Shown piece by piece: positions 1 through 8,763 of a stretch of 64,000 nucleotides of DNA (positions are counted from its first letter, which is position 1; each line of letters starts with the position of its first letter). A program made the position numbers and the translations under genes. Source of the DNA: Halorussus pelagicus (lineage in GTDB: Archaea; Halobacteriota; Halobacteria; Halobacteriales; Haladaptataceae); contig NZ_CP035119.1 of NCBI RefSeq assembly GCF_004087835.1, positions 2,852,001 to 2,916,000 on the forward strand, in the 5' to 3' direction. The notes under the pieces were generated by a model. It searched no databases, was not told the origin of the DNA, and saw nothing but the letters and a program-made list of their open reading frames with translations.

Positions 1-1449
1 CATCGCAATCGCCGCTTCGCGGCGCTCGCCGTGGTCCACGATTGGCGCGGGATACTCCGGCGCGACGCGCTCGCGCTCGGCGTCGCTCAGTTCGTGCCAG
101 CCGTGAATCTCGTCGGCGGAGGCGTCGGCTAACTCCGGGACGTACTCCTTGATGAACTCGGCGTCCGGGTCGTAGCGTTCGCCCTGCGTCATGGGGTTGA
201 AGATGCGGAAGTACGGTTGGGCGTCGGTGCCCGTCGAGGCGGCCCACTGCCACCCGCCGGTGTCGTTTCCGGTGTCGTGGTCGGCCAGCTTCTCGCGGAA
301 CCAGTCGTAGCCCTCCCGCCAGTCCAACAGGAGGTCCTTCGTGAGGAACGAGGCGACGACCATCCGGAGGCGGTTGTGCATGTAGGCCTCCTCGCGGAGT
401 TGGCGCATCGCGGCGTCCACGACGGGGTAGCCGGTCCGGCCCTCCTTCCACGCTCGCAGGGCCTCGTCGTCCTCGCGCCACTCGATGTCGTTGTCGTAGG
501 ACTTGTAGTTGCGAGTCACCACGTCGGGGCGCGCCGAGAGGACGTGCGCGTAGAACTCTCGCCACGCGAGTTGACTCCGGAACTCCTTGACTGACGCCGC
601 TTCACTCCCCTCCTCGTCGGGGTCGCCGTCGGCGCGGGCCATCGCGTCTTCGGTCGCCTGCCAGACCTCCCGAATCCCGATGGTGCCCCACTTGAGATGC
701 GGCGAGAGCCGCGAGGTCCCACCTCTCGCAGGGTAGTCGCGGTCCTCGGCGTACCGGAAGATGGCGTCCTCGCAGAAGGCGTCCAGTCGCTCGCGCGCGG
801 CGTCGGTTCCGGCCGGGGGAACGTCGGCCTCGGGGTCCACGAACCCGAGGTCCGAGAGCGTCGGGAGCGCCGCGTCGCCGGGCAGGTCGGCGTCCGAAAT
901 CCGCTCGGCGTCGGCTATCGCTCCCGCCTCGGGCGCGTCGTAGGGCGCGTCCTTCTCGCGGTCGTGCCACTTCTTCCCGAAGTAGGTGAACACCGAGTAG
1001 TGGTCGCCCGCGTTCGTCCGAATCGAACCGGGTTCGTGGTGGAGTTGGTCGTGGTAGGCCGCCCGCGAGACTCCGGCGTCGTCGAGCGCGAGGCGGACCT
1101 CGCTGTCGCGTTCGCGCGCCAGTCCGGAGTAGTCGCGGTTCCAGTACACCGCCTCGGCATCGTAGGCCGCGGCGATTCGGGGCAGTTCCTCGCGGGGGTC
1201 GCCGCGGACGACAAGCAGGTCGCCCCCGAGGTCGCGGTACTCCGCGCGGAGCGAGTCCAGCGCGTCGAGCATGAAGGCGACTCGGGGCGGCGACGCGTGG
1301 GCCAGAATCTCCGGGTCGAAGATGAAGACCGGCAGGACTGTGCCGTCGGCCGCCGACGCGTCGGCGGCCGACTCCTCGCCGGTCGCGGCCTCGGCGAGCG
1401 CGCGGTTGTCGGCGACGCGGAGGTCCCGGCGGTGCCAGTGGACGTTCAT
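1..1449 (-). CDS. phr: Deoxyribodipyrimidine photolyase, class I cryptochrome/photolyase family (C-terminus cut by window edge)
   Basis: Light-driven repair of UV pyrimidine dimers, using FAD plus an antenna cofactor. The frame is open from an ATG at 1447-1449 to base 1 without a stop, giving 483 codons, so only a few C-terminal residues are missing. The N-terminus (MNVHWHRRDLRVADNRAL) is the Rossmann-like antenna domain typical of class I enzymes. The C-terminal FAD domain shows the conserved WQWAASTGTDAQPYFRIFNP stretch and a VVDAAMRQL motif. Other long frames across this stretch on both strands are shadows produced by high GC. The gene is transcribed away from the transporter next to it. 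Class assignment is from motifs; whether it is a CPD photolyase or a photoreceptor cannot be decided from sequence alone. Confidence 0.93.
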   Translation of the reverse strand, partial: MNVHWHRRDLRVADNRALAEAATGEESAADASAADGTVLPVFIFDPEILAHASPPRVAFMLDALDSLRAEYRDLGGDLLVVRGDPREELPRIAAAYDAEAVYWNRDYSGLARERDSEVRLALDDAGVSRAAYHDQLHHEPGSIRTNAGDHYSVFTYFGKKWHDREKDAPYDAPEAGAIADAERISDADLPGDAALPTLSDLGFVDPEADVPPAGTDAARERLDAFCEDAIFRYAEDRDYPARGGTSRLSPHLKWGTIGIREVWQATEDAMARADGDPDEEGSEAASVKEFRSQLAWREFYAHVLSARPDVVTRNYKSYDNDIEWREDDEALRAWKEGRTGYPVVDAAMRQLREEAYMHNRLRMVVASFLTKDLLLDWREGYDWFREKLADHDTGNDTGGWQWAASTGTDAQPYFRIFNPMTQGERYDPDAEFIKEYVPELADASADEIHGWHELSDAERERVAPEYPAPIVDHGERREAAIAM

Positions 1450-1570
1450 GCAAGAAACTGAGGACTGCGTGACCGTCAAACGACGGGGTTCGAGCGAGAG
1501 TAGTGGGCGTCACCCCTGTTTGACCAACACGTCTTCGCCCACTCCTGTGACCGAACCTCGCCGCGAGCAA

Positions 1571-2716
1571 TCACGACCGCAACCGCGTCAGCACCACCGA
1601 CGCCGCGATTCCGGCCGCGAACGCCAGACCGACGTTCGTCACCACGCCCAGCACTCCGACGCCCGCGGTCAGGCCGAGCGAGTCGGTGTCGAGACTCGCC
1701 TTCCCCAACTCGACGGCGACCAGCGCGAGGACGACTCCGAGCGCGGCCATCGGGAACGCCGCGACCAACTCGGCCGCGCCGAGCGCCGCGACGGCGTAGA
1801 GGACGCCCAGAATCAGGTTCGCGCCCGCGGTCCGCGCGCCGAAGGCGTGCTTTCCGGCGACCCCGCCGCTCCCGTGGCACATCGGAAGCGCGCCGAGCGG
1901 AACCGCCAGCAGATTCATCGCGCCCATGCTCGTCGCCAGTTCGTCGGGCGACACCGCGGCGTCGTACAGGTCGTCCAGCAGAAGCGAGGTCGCCACGGCG
2001 GCGTTGCCGACCGTCATCGCCAACTGCGCGCCGGTCGCGGCGAGCGCGTCCGTAGTGAGCGCGAAGGCGTCGCCCGTTGCCGCCTCGGCGACGACGGCGA
2101 CGCCGATGTTACCGCGCAGGATTCCAACGTCGAGGTTCGGCACCGCGACGCTCGGCGCGCCAGTCTCGGTCGCCGCGAGACCGACCCCGACCGCGAGGAC
2201 CGCCAGCGCGGCCGCGCGCCGGTAGCCGAGCGCGACGACCGCACCGCCCACGGCCGCGGCCGCGAGCGCGGTTCCGGGCGCGCCTGCACCGAGTTCGAGA
2301 CCGGTCCGCGCGAGGACGAGCGCCACGGCCAACTGGACGCCCCGAATCACCGCCGGGTCGATGCGCTCGGCGAGCGTACCGAGCGCGCCGACCGACCCCA
2401 ACGAGAGCAGGACGACGCCCGAGAGCGTCCCCGCGAGCGCCAACTCCGGCACCGTCAGCGACCCGGCGATGACCAGCGCCGCGAGCGCCTTCATCGGCTC
2501 GACGGAGACCGGCGCGCCGTAGCGAAGCCCCCAGACCACCTGAAACGCGCCGAACCACAGCAAGAGGACCGGAAGCCGAAGCTCCGTCAGCGCCGACACC
2601 GCGACCACCACCGGCAAGACCGTCACCGAGTCGCCGACCGCGCCGGTCACGTCGCCCGGCGCGAACGTCGTCGTCCGGTCCCACAGGTCCGCGGTCGTTC
2701 CCATCCTTGGAAACAT
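1571..2716 (-). CDS. MOT1-type molybdate/sulfate transporter
   Basis: A 381-aa polytopic membrane protein with roughly ten hydrophobic segments rich in Ala, Val and Leu. The motif around GLRYGAPVSVEPMKALAALV and the later PMCHGSGGVAGKHAFGAR segment fit the MOT1 branch of putative molybdate/sulfate transporters, which lack the STAS domain of SulP carriers. The probable role is oxyanion uptake. The start is uncertain: the first ATG (2714-2716) adds four residues to a second ATG at 2702-2704. The gene stands alone on this strand, divergent from the dehydrogenase to its right. Substrate choice is inferred from family only. Confidence 0.85.
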   Translation of the reverse strand: MFPRMGTTADLWDRTTTFAPGDVTGAVGDSVTVLPVVVAVSALTELRLPVLLLWFGAFQVVWGLRYGAPVSVEPMKALAALVIAGSLTVPELALAGTLSGVVLLSLGSVGALGTLAERIDPAVIRGVQLAVALVLARTGLELGAGAPGTALAAAAVGGAVVALGYRRAAALAVLAVGVGLAATETGAPSVAVPNLDVGILRGNIGVAVVAEAATGDAFALTTDALAATGAQLAMTVGNAAVATSLLLDDLYDAAVSPDELATSMGAMNLLAVPLGALPMCHGSGGVAGKHAFGARTAGANLILGVLYAVAALGAAELVAAFPMAALGVVLALVAVELGKASLDTDSLGLTAGVGVLGVVTNVGLAFAAGIAASVVLTRLRS

Positions 2717-2920
2717 GACGAGTAACTTCCTTAGGTTTACTGAGAAACCGAAATTGGGTATAACATCGAATTTAGTAACCAGTATTAATTACTCGGCCGC
2801 TTCGGGCGAACCGGCTCGAAAACTCCTTTCCCGCTGTTCGCGGTTCTGCCTACGCTTACAAAGCATCGACCTGTAGATAACGGCTATGACATGCACTGTC
2901 ACTCGACGGAGGGACCGACG

Positions 2921-3712
2921 ATGAGCGACCACCGAGACCGCTTCTCGGTCGGCGGGAAGACCGCGGTCGTGACGGGCGCGAGTTCCGGCATCGGGCGCGC
3001 CGTCGCCGAGGAGTTCGCCGCCGACGGCGCGAACGTCGTCGTCTGCTCGCGCGAGCAGGCGAACGTGGACCCGGTGGCCGAGGACATCCGCGAAGCGACC
3101 GCCGACGAGGGCGGCGACGCGCTCGCCGTAGAGTGCGACGTGACCGACCGAGATGCCGTGGAGGCACTTGTCGAGGCCACCGTCGAGGAGTTCGGCGGTC
3201 TCGACGTACTGGTCAACAACGCGGGAGCCAGCTTTATGGCGAACTTCGAGGACATCAGCGCCAACGGCTGGCAGAAGGTTCTCGACATCAACTTGGGCGG
3301 GACGTACAACTGCACGCAGGCGGCCGCCGAACACCTGAAAGCCGACGGCGGCGGAAGCGTGGTCAACGTCGCCAGCGTGGCGGGCCAGCAGGGCGCGCCC
3401 TACATGAGCCACTACGGCGCGGCCAAGGCCGCGGTAGTCAATCTCACCTCGACGCTCGCCTTCGAATGGGCGAGTGATGGAGTCCGTGTCAACTGCATCG
3501 CACCGGGGTTCGTCGCCACGCCGGGTCTCGCCAGCCAGATGGGCATCTCGGCCGACGACGTGGACCGAGCGGACATCGACCGCCGGGTCGGGACGAGCGA
3601 GGAAATCGCCGACGTGGCCCGGTTCCTCGCCAGCGACGCCGCCTCGTTCGTCGTCGGCGAAACCGTCGCGGCCGCGGGCGTCCCCGACGTGATGGAGTCG
3701 CCCGAGGTCTGA
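2921..3712 (+). CDS. Short-chain dehydrogenase/reductase (SDR) family oxidoreductase
   Basis: A 263-aa classical SDR, presumably NAD(P)H-dependent. It shows the cofactor-binding TGASSGIG motif near the N-terminus, NNAG after the fourth strand, an active-site Ser region, YGAAKAA as the catalytic YxxxK, and the GFVATP loop. An in-frame ATG 30 bases upstream (2891) exists, but the ATG at 2921 is preferred: it lies just after a GGAGGG stretch and begins directly with the usual haloarchaeal SDR N-terminus. The substrate cannot be told. It stands alone, with the next gene in the same direction 157 bases on. Confidence 0.88.
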   Translation: MSDHRDRFSVGGKTAVVTGASSGIGRAVAEEFAADGANVVVCSREQANVDPVAEDIREATADEGGDALAVECDVTDRDAVEALVEATVEEFGGLDVLVNNAGASFMANFEDISANGWQKVLDINLGGTYNCTQAAAEHLKADGGGSVVNVASVAGQQGAPYMSHYGAAKAAVVNLTSTLAFEWASDGVRVNCIAPGFVATPGLASQMGISADDVDRADIDRRVGTSEEIADVARFLASDAASFVVGETVAAAGVPDVMESPEV

Positions 3713-3869
3713 CGCGCGCTCCGACCTCGGTCTACTCTTTCCCTGCTCTCGCCCCGCCGAATCAGCGTCCGGCCGACTAGGCGACGACCAACTCCACTCC
3801 CGATAAACCGCGTTCCCGGCGCGAGTCGTTGGCACGGGAACTATGGTGGCCGGTTCCGTGGTCACACCC

Positions 3870-4874
3870 ATGACGGAGCGAACTATCCACCTGCCGGTCG
3901 CCGCCCGACCGCGCATCGCCGACATCGTCTCGCTCGCCCAACTGGCTGAAGACCGCGGTTATCGCCGCGCGTGGCTTCCCGAGACGTGGGGACGCGACGC
4001 CGCGACGGTCCTCTCGGCAATCGCCGAGCGCACCGACGAAATCGGTATCGGCCCGTCCATCCTCAACGTCTACTCGCGGTCCCCCACGCTCGTGGGCCAG
4101 ACCGCGGCCTCGCTTCAGGAACTCTCGGACGGCCGCCTGCGCCTCGGCATCGGTCCCTCCGGTCCCGCCGTCATCGAGGGGTGGCACGGCCAGAGCTTCG
4201 AGCGACCGCTCCGCCGGACCCGCGAGTACGTCGAAATCATCCAGCAGGTCCTCTCGGGCGAGACGGTCAACTACTCGGGCGACATCTTCACAATCGGCGG
4301 ATTCCGCCTGCGGAGCGACCCGCCCGAGGAGACCGTCCCCATCGACGCGGCCGGAATGGGACCGAAGTCGGTCGAACTCGCCGGGCGCTTCGCCGATGGG
4401 TGGCACGCGCTGATGCTCACGCCCGACGGGATTCGGGACCGACTCGAAGACCTCCGGCGCGGCGCGGAGTTGGGCGACCGGGACCCCGACGACCCGCAGG
4501 TCACGCTCTCGCTGACCTGTGCGGTCTCCGAGGACGGCGAGCGCGCACGGACGCTGGCGCGCCAGCACCTCGCGTTCTACGTCGGCGGAATGGGCACCTT
4601 CTACCGGGAAGCCCTCTCGCGGCAGGGCTACGAGGAGACCGCCGAGGAAGTCGCCTCGGCGTGGGGCAACGGCGATCAAGAAGGCGCGGTAGCGGCCATC
4701 GGCGACGACCTGCTCGCGGACCTCGGCGCGGTCGGCACGCCCGAGGAGGCCCGCGAGCAACTTCGAGAGTTCGAGACCATCGACGGCGTGGACCGCGTGG
4801 CCGTCTCGTTCCCCCGCGGTGCCGAGCAGGACGAACTGGAGGCGACCATCGACGCGCTGGCCCCCGAGAACTGA
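3870..4874 (+). CDS. LLM-class (luciferase-like) F420/flavin-dependent oxidoreductase
   Basis: A 334-aa TIM-barrel protein of the luciferase-like family; archaeal members commonly use coenzyme F420. Supporting motifs are the N-terminal LAEDRGYRRAWLPETWGRD, the GIGPSILNVYSRSPTLVGQTA strand-loop region, a DGRLRLGIGPSGP segment, and the later PIDAAGMGPKSVELAGRFADG. The length is normal for the family. The ATG at 3870 is chosen over an ATG nine codons earlier because the core begins there. The substrate is unknown. It is followed by a small separately promoted gene. Confidence 0.85.
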   Translation: MTERTIHLPVAARPRIADIVSLAQLAEDRGYRRAWLPETWGRDAATVLSAIAERTDEIGIGPSILNVYSRSPTLVGQTAASLQELSDGRLRLGIGPSGPAVIEGWHGQSFERPLRRTREYVEIIQQVLSGETVNYSGDIFTIGGFRLRSDPPEETVPIDAAGMGPKSVELAGRFADGWHALMLTPDGIRDRLEDLRRGAELGDRDPDDPQVTLSLTCAVSEDGERARTLARQHLAFYVGGMGTFYREALSRQGYEETAEEVASAWGNGDQEGAVAAIGDDLLADLGAVGTPEEAREQLREFETIDGVDRVAVSFPRGAEQDELEATIDALAPEN

Positions 4875-4941
4875 GCGGGAACGCCGCCGGTCCGGGAGAA
4901 CAGTCGGGTCTCCGTACCGCTTCGGAGGGCTATCCACGGAA

Positions 4942-4950
4942 GATTTTTAT
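4942..4950 (+). promoter_or_regulatory. TATA-like box for the small DUF1508-type gene
   Basis: An AT stretch (GATTTTTAT) lies about 30 bases before the ATG at 4979 in otherwise GC-rich sequence. This spacing predicts transcription starting at or next to the start codon, the usual haloarchaeal leaderless arrangement. Confidence 0.5.
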
Positions 4951-4978
4951 CACGGGACTGAGGAATCGTTCGTGTATC

Positions 4979-5164
4979 ATGAGCAAGGCAACGTTCGAGT
5001 TGTACGAGGACAAGAGCGGCAAATGGCGCTGGCGACTGGTCCACGAAAACCGCAACGTCGTCGCGGACTCGGGGCAGGGCTACGCCTCGAAGCAGAAGGC
5101 CAAGCAGGGCATCGAGAGCGTGAAAGCCAACGCGGCCGACGCGAACGTCGTCGTTGACGACTGA
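4979..5164 (+). CDS. Small DUF1508 (YegP-like) domain protein
   Basis: A 61-aa protein beginning MSKATFELYEDKSGKWRWRL, with the DUF1508 pattern: aromatic-rich beta strands, RLVHENRNVVADSGQGY, and a K-rich segment ASKQKAKQGIESVKANA. The family is a small alpha/beta fold of unknown biochemical role that is widespread in haloarchaea as single-domain proteins. The ATG at 4979 has a well-placed TATA-like box and no room for a leader. A longer frame running in from the upstream gene in the same frame is an artefact of the absent stop. Confidence 0.82.
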   Translation: MSKATFELYEDKSGKWRWRLVHENRNVVADSGQGYASKQKAKQGIESVKANAADANVVVDD

Positions 5165-5262
5165 CGCTGGCGTCGCACTCGCCCGGAACCGACGTGTTCT
5201 TTCGTACCCCGAAGAGGAGTATCTTGGTCGAACCCAACGGGTACGACCGACTCCGAACGACG

Positions 5263-5562
5263 CTACATCGGCGGGAAGTAATTGGCGGAGTGGTCGGCCC
5301 GGTCGGCGTCGTTACTCTCCTTTTCGTCGTCTCCGTTCTCGTCGCCGTCGTTGGAATCGAACCGCTCGGCGACGGTCTGTTGGTCGTCGCCGCGGCCTTG
5401 CTCGTCATCAACCAGCAGGCCGAGAAAGGAGAGCAGAAGCCCAACGAACATACCTACGGAGTAGAGACCACCGGAGACGTATCCGACCGTCTGCGCGACC
5501 ACGAAGAACCCGCCGAAGCAGATGAGAGCGATACCGAACAGCATCACCTTGAGACCAATCAT
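5263..5562 (-). CDS. Small haloarchaeal membrane protein with acidic tail
   Basis: A 99-aa protein with two hydrophobic segments in the first 50 residues (MIGLKVMLFGIALICFGGFF and a Gly/Leu-rich second span), followed by a strongly acidic, Asp/Asn/Glu-rich tail. It looks like a two-TM inner membrane protein with an exposed, salt-adapted cytoplasmic or extracellular tail. I recognise no family. The plus-strand frames covering it lack family features. It lies between two convergent or divergent single genes and shows no operon partner. Confidence 0.6.
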   Translation of the reverse strand: MIGLKVMLFGIALICFGGFFVVAQTVGYVSGGLYSVGMFVGLLLSFLGLLVDDEQGRGDDQQTVAERFDSNDGDENGDDEKESNDADRADHSANYFPPM

Positions 5563-5664
5563 GTATCAGTTTCCACACGAAGGGCGCATAATCGTTTCTC
5601 ACGGGAGCCGGAAGAACTCTCCACGGCATGAGAGTTTATGCGGCTCCGGCGCGAAGACGAGGGT

Positions 5665-6636
5665 ATGCAGAGAGTCGAAGTAACGGAGTTCGGCGACAGC
5701 GACGTACTGGAAGTGACCGACGGCGAAAAGCCTGAACCGGGCGCGGGCGAGGTGCGAATCGCGGTCGAGGCCGCGGGCATCAACTTCGCGGACATCATGC
5801 AACGGCGGGGTCACTACGTTGGCGGACCGGAACCGACGTACGTGCCGGGGATGGAGGCCGCGGGCACCATCGACGCCGTGGGCGAGGGCGTCCAGCGCGA
5901 GGAGGGCGAGCGCGTGGTCGCCATGACCGGCCAGAACGCTTACGCCGAGTACGTCCTCGCCGACGCCCAGTCGGTGTTCGAGGTGCCCGAATCGATGTCG
6001 CTCGACGCGGCCGCTGGCTTCCCGGTCCAGTTCATGACCGCTCACGCGGTGCTTCACGAGTGGGGCGGATTGGAAGAAGGCGAGCGCGTCCTCGTCCACG
6101 CCGCCGCTGGCGGGGTCGGCACCGCGGCGGTCCAGTTGGCCAGCGCGGCGGGCGCGGAGGTGTTCGGCACCGCCAGCACCGACGAGAAGTTGGCACTCGC
6201 CGAACGTCTCGGCTGTGACCACCCCATCAACTACGAGGAGGAAGACTTCCGCGAGGTCGTCGAGGAGGAGACCGACGGCGAGGGCGTGGACCTCGTACTG
6301 GACGGCGTGGGCGGCGAGACGTTCGCGCGGAGCCTCGACGCCCTCTCGCACTTCGGGCGCGTCGTGGCCTACGGCGCGGCCAGCGGCGACCCCGGCAAGG
6401 TCGAGACGACGCGACTCCTCTTCGAGAACAAGTCCGTCGAGGGGTTCCACCTCGGAAACGCGCTCCAGCGCGATCCACAGCGCATCCTCCAGTCGGTGCC
6501 CGAACTCCAAGGACTGCTCGCCTCGGGCGAGTTGGAAATCGTTGTCGGCGAGACGTTCCCGCTGGAAGACGCCGTCGCGGCCCACGAGGCCCTTGAGAAC
6601 CGCGAGACGACCGGAAAAGTCGTTCTGAACCCCTAG
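5665..6636 (+). CDS. Zinc-independent quinone oxidoreductase-like MDR protein
   Basis: A 323-aa medium-chain dehydrogenase/reductase of the quinone reductase group. It reads MQRVEVTEFGDSDVLEVTDG at the start, then NFADIMQRRGHYVGG, and the nucleotide-binding HAAAGGVGTAAVQLASAAGA. No structural or catalytic zinc cysteines are seen, which fits NADPH:quinone reductases rather than alcohol dehydrogenases. An in-frame ATG nine codons upstream is less likely. Its stop codon overlaps the stop of the convergent mptE-like gene by three bases. Confidence 0.88.
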   Translation: MQRVEVTEFGDSDVLEVTDGEKPEPGAGEVRIAVEAAGINFADIMQRRGHYVGGPEPTYVPGMEAAGTIDAVGEGVQREEGERVVAMTGQNAYAEYVLADAQSVFEVPESMSLDAAAGFPVQFMTAHAVLHEWGGLEEGERVLVHAAAGGVGTAAVQLASAAGAEVFGTASTDEKLALAERLGCDHPINYEEEDFREVVEEETDGEGVDLVLDGVGGETFARSLDALSHFGRVVAYGAASGDPGKVETTRLLFENKSVEGFHLGNALQRDPQRILQSVPELQGLLASGELEIVVGETFPLEDAVAAHEALENRETTGKVVLNP

Positions 6637-7340
6637 CGCGGCCCCTCGTTTTCGATTCGCTCACGTCGCCCGTCCAACACGTCGAACTCCTCGCCGCGTC
6701 GGCGTTCCAGCCACCGGAGCAGTCGCTCGGCCCACGCCAACTTCTCGGCCTTCATCGGGTCCACGTCGGGGTCCTCGAAGTCCCAGCCGACGAAGACGAG
6801 TTCGGCCGCACCGAGGTGGTCCGCGAGAAACGCCGCCCGGTCGCCGTCGGTGAACCCGCCGAAGTTCCGGACGTGCGCGACCGGCCGGGCCTGCGTTGTT
6901 GGGAGGACGCGCTCGGCGTCGAATCGGGGCACCCACTCGCGGACCGCGGGCACGTTATCGCCGTGGGCGTGGGCCGCGACAGGCGTTCCCTCGCGGGTCA
7001 ACTCGCTGGCGGTCTCGGGGTTTTTGTCCAAGTCCGTGACCATGCAATCGACGCGAACGTCGGCCGCCCGGAGGTGGTCGGCCGCAGTGGACGCCGCGAA
7101 CACGGCGTCGGTCTCGCGGGCGCGGGCGAGTTCGGCCGGGCGGCGGGAGTCGTCGGGGTCGGTCAGCGACGGCCCGGCCCCCGCGATTGCGACCGTCTCG
7201 CCCGACACGTCAAGTTCGGCGAGGTCGAAGGGGTCGGTCAGGTCGGCCAGCACGTCGCGGGCGCGCTCGTCGGCCTCGCGGCCGAAGCCGAAGTCGCGCA
7301 GAATCTGCTCGTAGACGGGACTCCACGTTTCGTAGTTCAT
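6633..7340 (-). CDS. mptE: 6-hydroxymethyl-7,8-dihydropterin pyrophosphokinase, archaeal MptE type
   Basis: A 235-aa DUF115-type enzyme that transfers pyrophosphate from ATP to 6-hydroxymethyl-dihydropterin, a step toward tetrahydrofolate or methanopterin cofactors. Visible features are MNYETWSPVYEQILRDFGF at the start, the GAGPSL glycine motif, the VDCMVTDLDKNP signature with its acidic residues, and HAHGDN. The ATG at 7338-7340 gives the family's usual N-terminus; an upstream in-frame ATG adds ten residues. The dihydropteroate synthase gene lies just upstream on the same strand, about 105 bases away, so the two consecutive pathway steps are probably co-regulated. Confidence 0.9.
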   Translation of the reverse strand: MNYETWSPVYEQILRDFGFGREADERARDVLADLTDPFDLAELDVSGETVAIAGAGPSLTDPDDSRRPAELARARETDAVFAASTAADHLRAADVRVDCMVTDLDKNPETASELTREGTPVAAHAHGDNVPAVREWVPRFDAERVLPTTQARPVAHVRNFGGFTDGDRAAFLADHLGAAELVFVGWDFEDPDVDPMKAEKLAWAERLLRWLERRRGEEFDVLDGRRERIENEGPR

Positions 7341-7445
7341 GACAGAATCGCTTGAGCCGGAAGTTCGCATGCAAGTACCCCTACCCGCGAGCGCCCTTCC
7401 GGCTTCCCAAATCGATTTTCTTCCTCGCCCGGCATAAGTTTTCTC

Positions 7446-8600
7446 TTACCGTTCCGTGTTGCTGACAGCATAGAGGGCATCGACCAGTCGCTCCGACGCC
7501 CCTTCTCTTGGTGATTCGTCGGCCACGCGCGAGCGCAAGCGCGCCAGCGCGTCGGGCGTCCCCGCGAGCAGGACGCCCGCGGTTCCGGGCGCGACGGTGA
7601 CGCCAGCGTCGAGGGCGGCCGCGGCCAGCGTCTCGCGCTCGGCGTCCGAGAGCGCGGAGAGTTCAAAGACGCGCGTCGTCGTCTCGTCCGCGAGGTCGGC
7701 GTCGGAGCCGAGTCGTTCGAGGTGTCGGGCGGCCTCTCCGGCGCTGGTCACGTCCAACTCCTCGACGCCGAGGTCGGCGTCGCGGAGTCGGTCGCGCGCG
7801 AAGGCCTTCCCGATGGTCGCGGCGTCCACCGTCTCGGCCACGTCGTGGGTCCTGACGACGTGTGCGCCGCGCTCGACCGCCATCGCGGTCGCCGCCAGCG
7901 AGACCGGCAGGGCCTCCTCGGTGGGTCGGCCCGCGAGGTCCCGCAGGAAGTTCTTCCGATTGATGGAGACGAGAATCGGTTGGCCGAGACCGCGGAACTC
8001 CCGGAGGCGGTCGAACGTCTCGCGGTCGTCGTCGAGAGTCTTTTCTTCGGACCAGCCGCCGAACGCGGGGTCCACGATGGTCTTGTCGGTCAGCCCCTCG
8101 CGCTTCAGGGCGTCGTAGATGTCGTCCACGTTCTCGACTGCGCCGGGGCGTTCGAGGTCCGGCGGACTCGCCATCTTCGCCACCGCAACGTCGTATTCGC
8201 GGCACACCTCGGGCATCCGGGGGTCGGCGAACCCGCAGATGTCGTTGACCATGTCGAACCCGCGAGCGAGGGCTTCCTCGGCGACTTCGGCGTATCGGGT
8301 CTCGATGGAGAAGACGGCGTCGCCCGACACGCTCTCGATGGTCTCGACCGCGGTGTCGAGGCGGTCGAGTTCCTGCTCGGCCGAGAGGACCTCGAAGCGC
8401 TTGTTCGCGGATTCCAGCCCAACGTCCACGATGTCCGCGCCTTCGGCGATTAGCTCGCTGTCAACGTACTCGGCGGCCTCGCCGGGGTCGTCGTAGACGC
8501 TCGGGTCGTAGGGTGACTCCTCACTGACGTTCAGCACGCCCATGATTCGCGGCGGATAGTCGTCGCCGATTCCAACGCCCGCGGCGGTGACGTTCTGCAT
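7446..8600 (-). CDS. folP: Dihydropteroate synthase with C-terminal extension
   Basis: Condenses hydroxymethyl-dihydropterin pyrophosphate with p-aminobenzoate. The pterin-binding domain has RIMGVLNVSEESPYDP (in place of the common NVTPDSF), a VDVGLESANKR strand, VNDICGFADPRM, and the ILVSINRKNFLRDL and HVVRTHDVAET motifs near its end. The ATG at 8598-8600 is chosen: the frame stays open for 62 more codons, but those translate to sequence with no family likeness. The 384-residue protein runs about 100 residues past a typical DHPS, so it carries an extra C-terminal domain. Its neighbours are mptE and a trpG/pabA-type amidotransferase, so the local theme is folate-type cofactor synthesis. Confidence 0.9.
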   Translation of the reverse strand: MQNVTAAGVGIGDDYPPRIMGVLNVSEESPYDPSVYDDPGEAAEYVDSELIAEGADIVDVGLESANKRFEVLSAEQELDRLDTAVETIESVSGDAVFSIETRYAEVAEEALARGFDMVNDICGFADPRMPEVCREYDVAVAKMASPPDLERPGAVENVDDIYDALKREGLTDKTIVDPAFGGWSEEKTLDDDRETFDRLREFRGLGQPILVSINRKNFLRDLAGRPTEEALPVSLAATAMAVERGAHVVRTHDVAETVDAATIGKAFARDRLRDADLGVEELDVTSAGEAARHLERLGSDADLADETTTRVFELSALSDAERETLAAAALDAGVTVAPGTAGVLLAGTPDALARLRSRVADESPREGASERLVDALYAVSNTER

Positions 8601-8763
8601 GTCCGAACCGCGGGACGGGAGAACCAAAAAGGAGGCTGTTCCGGCGAGCGAGGAGGGTAGCGGTGTGGGACCGATTTGGCCGCGCACGGGAGACCGAAGC
8701 CGATTAATCGCCCGCCGACTAACCGACTCACGAGCGACCCCGCAGTCGGGTCTCTCTCCGAAC

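Noticed and set aside
217-2725. Several long frames overlapping the photolyase and transporter genes
   Set aside because: Arg/Gly/Pro-rich translations in GC-rich DNA; they lie antisense to or out of frame with well-supported genes.
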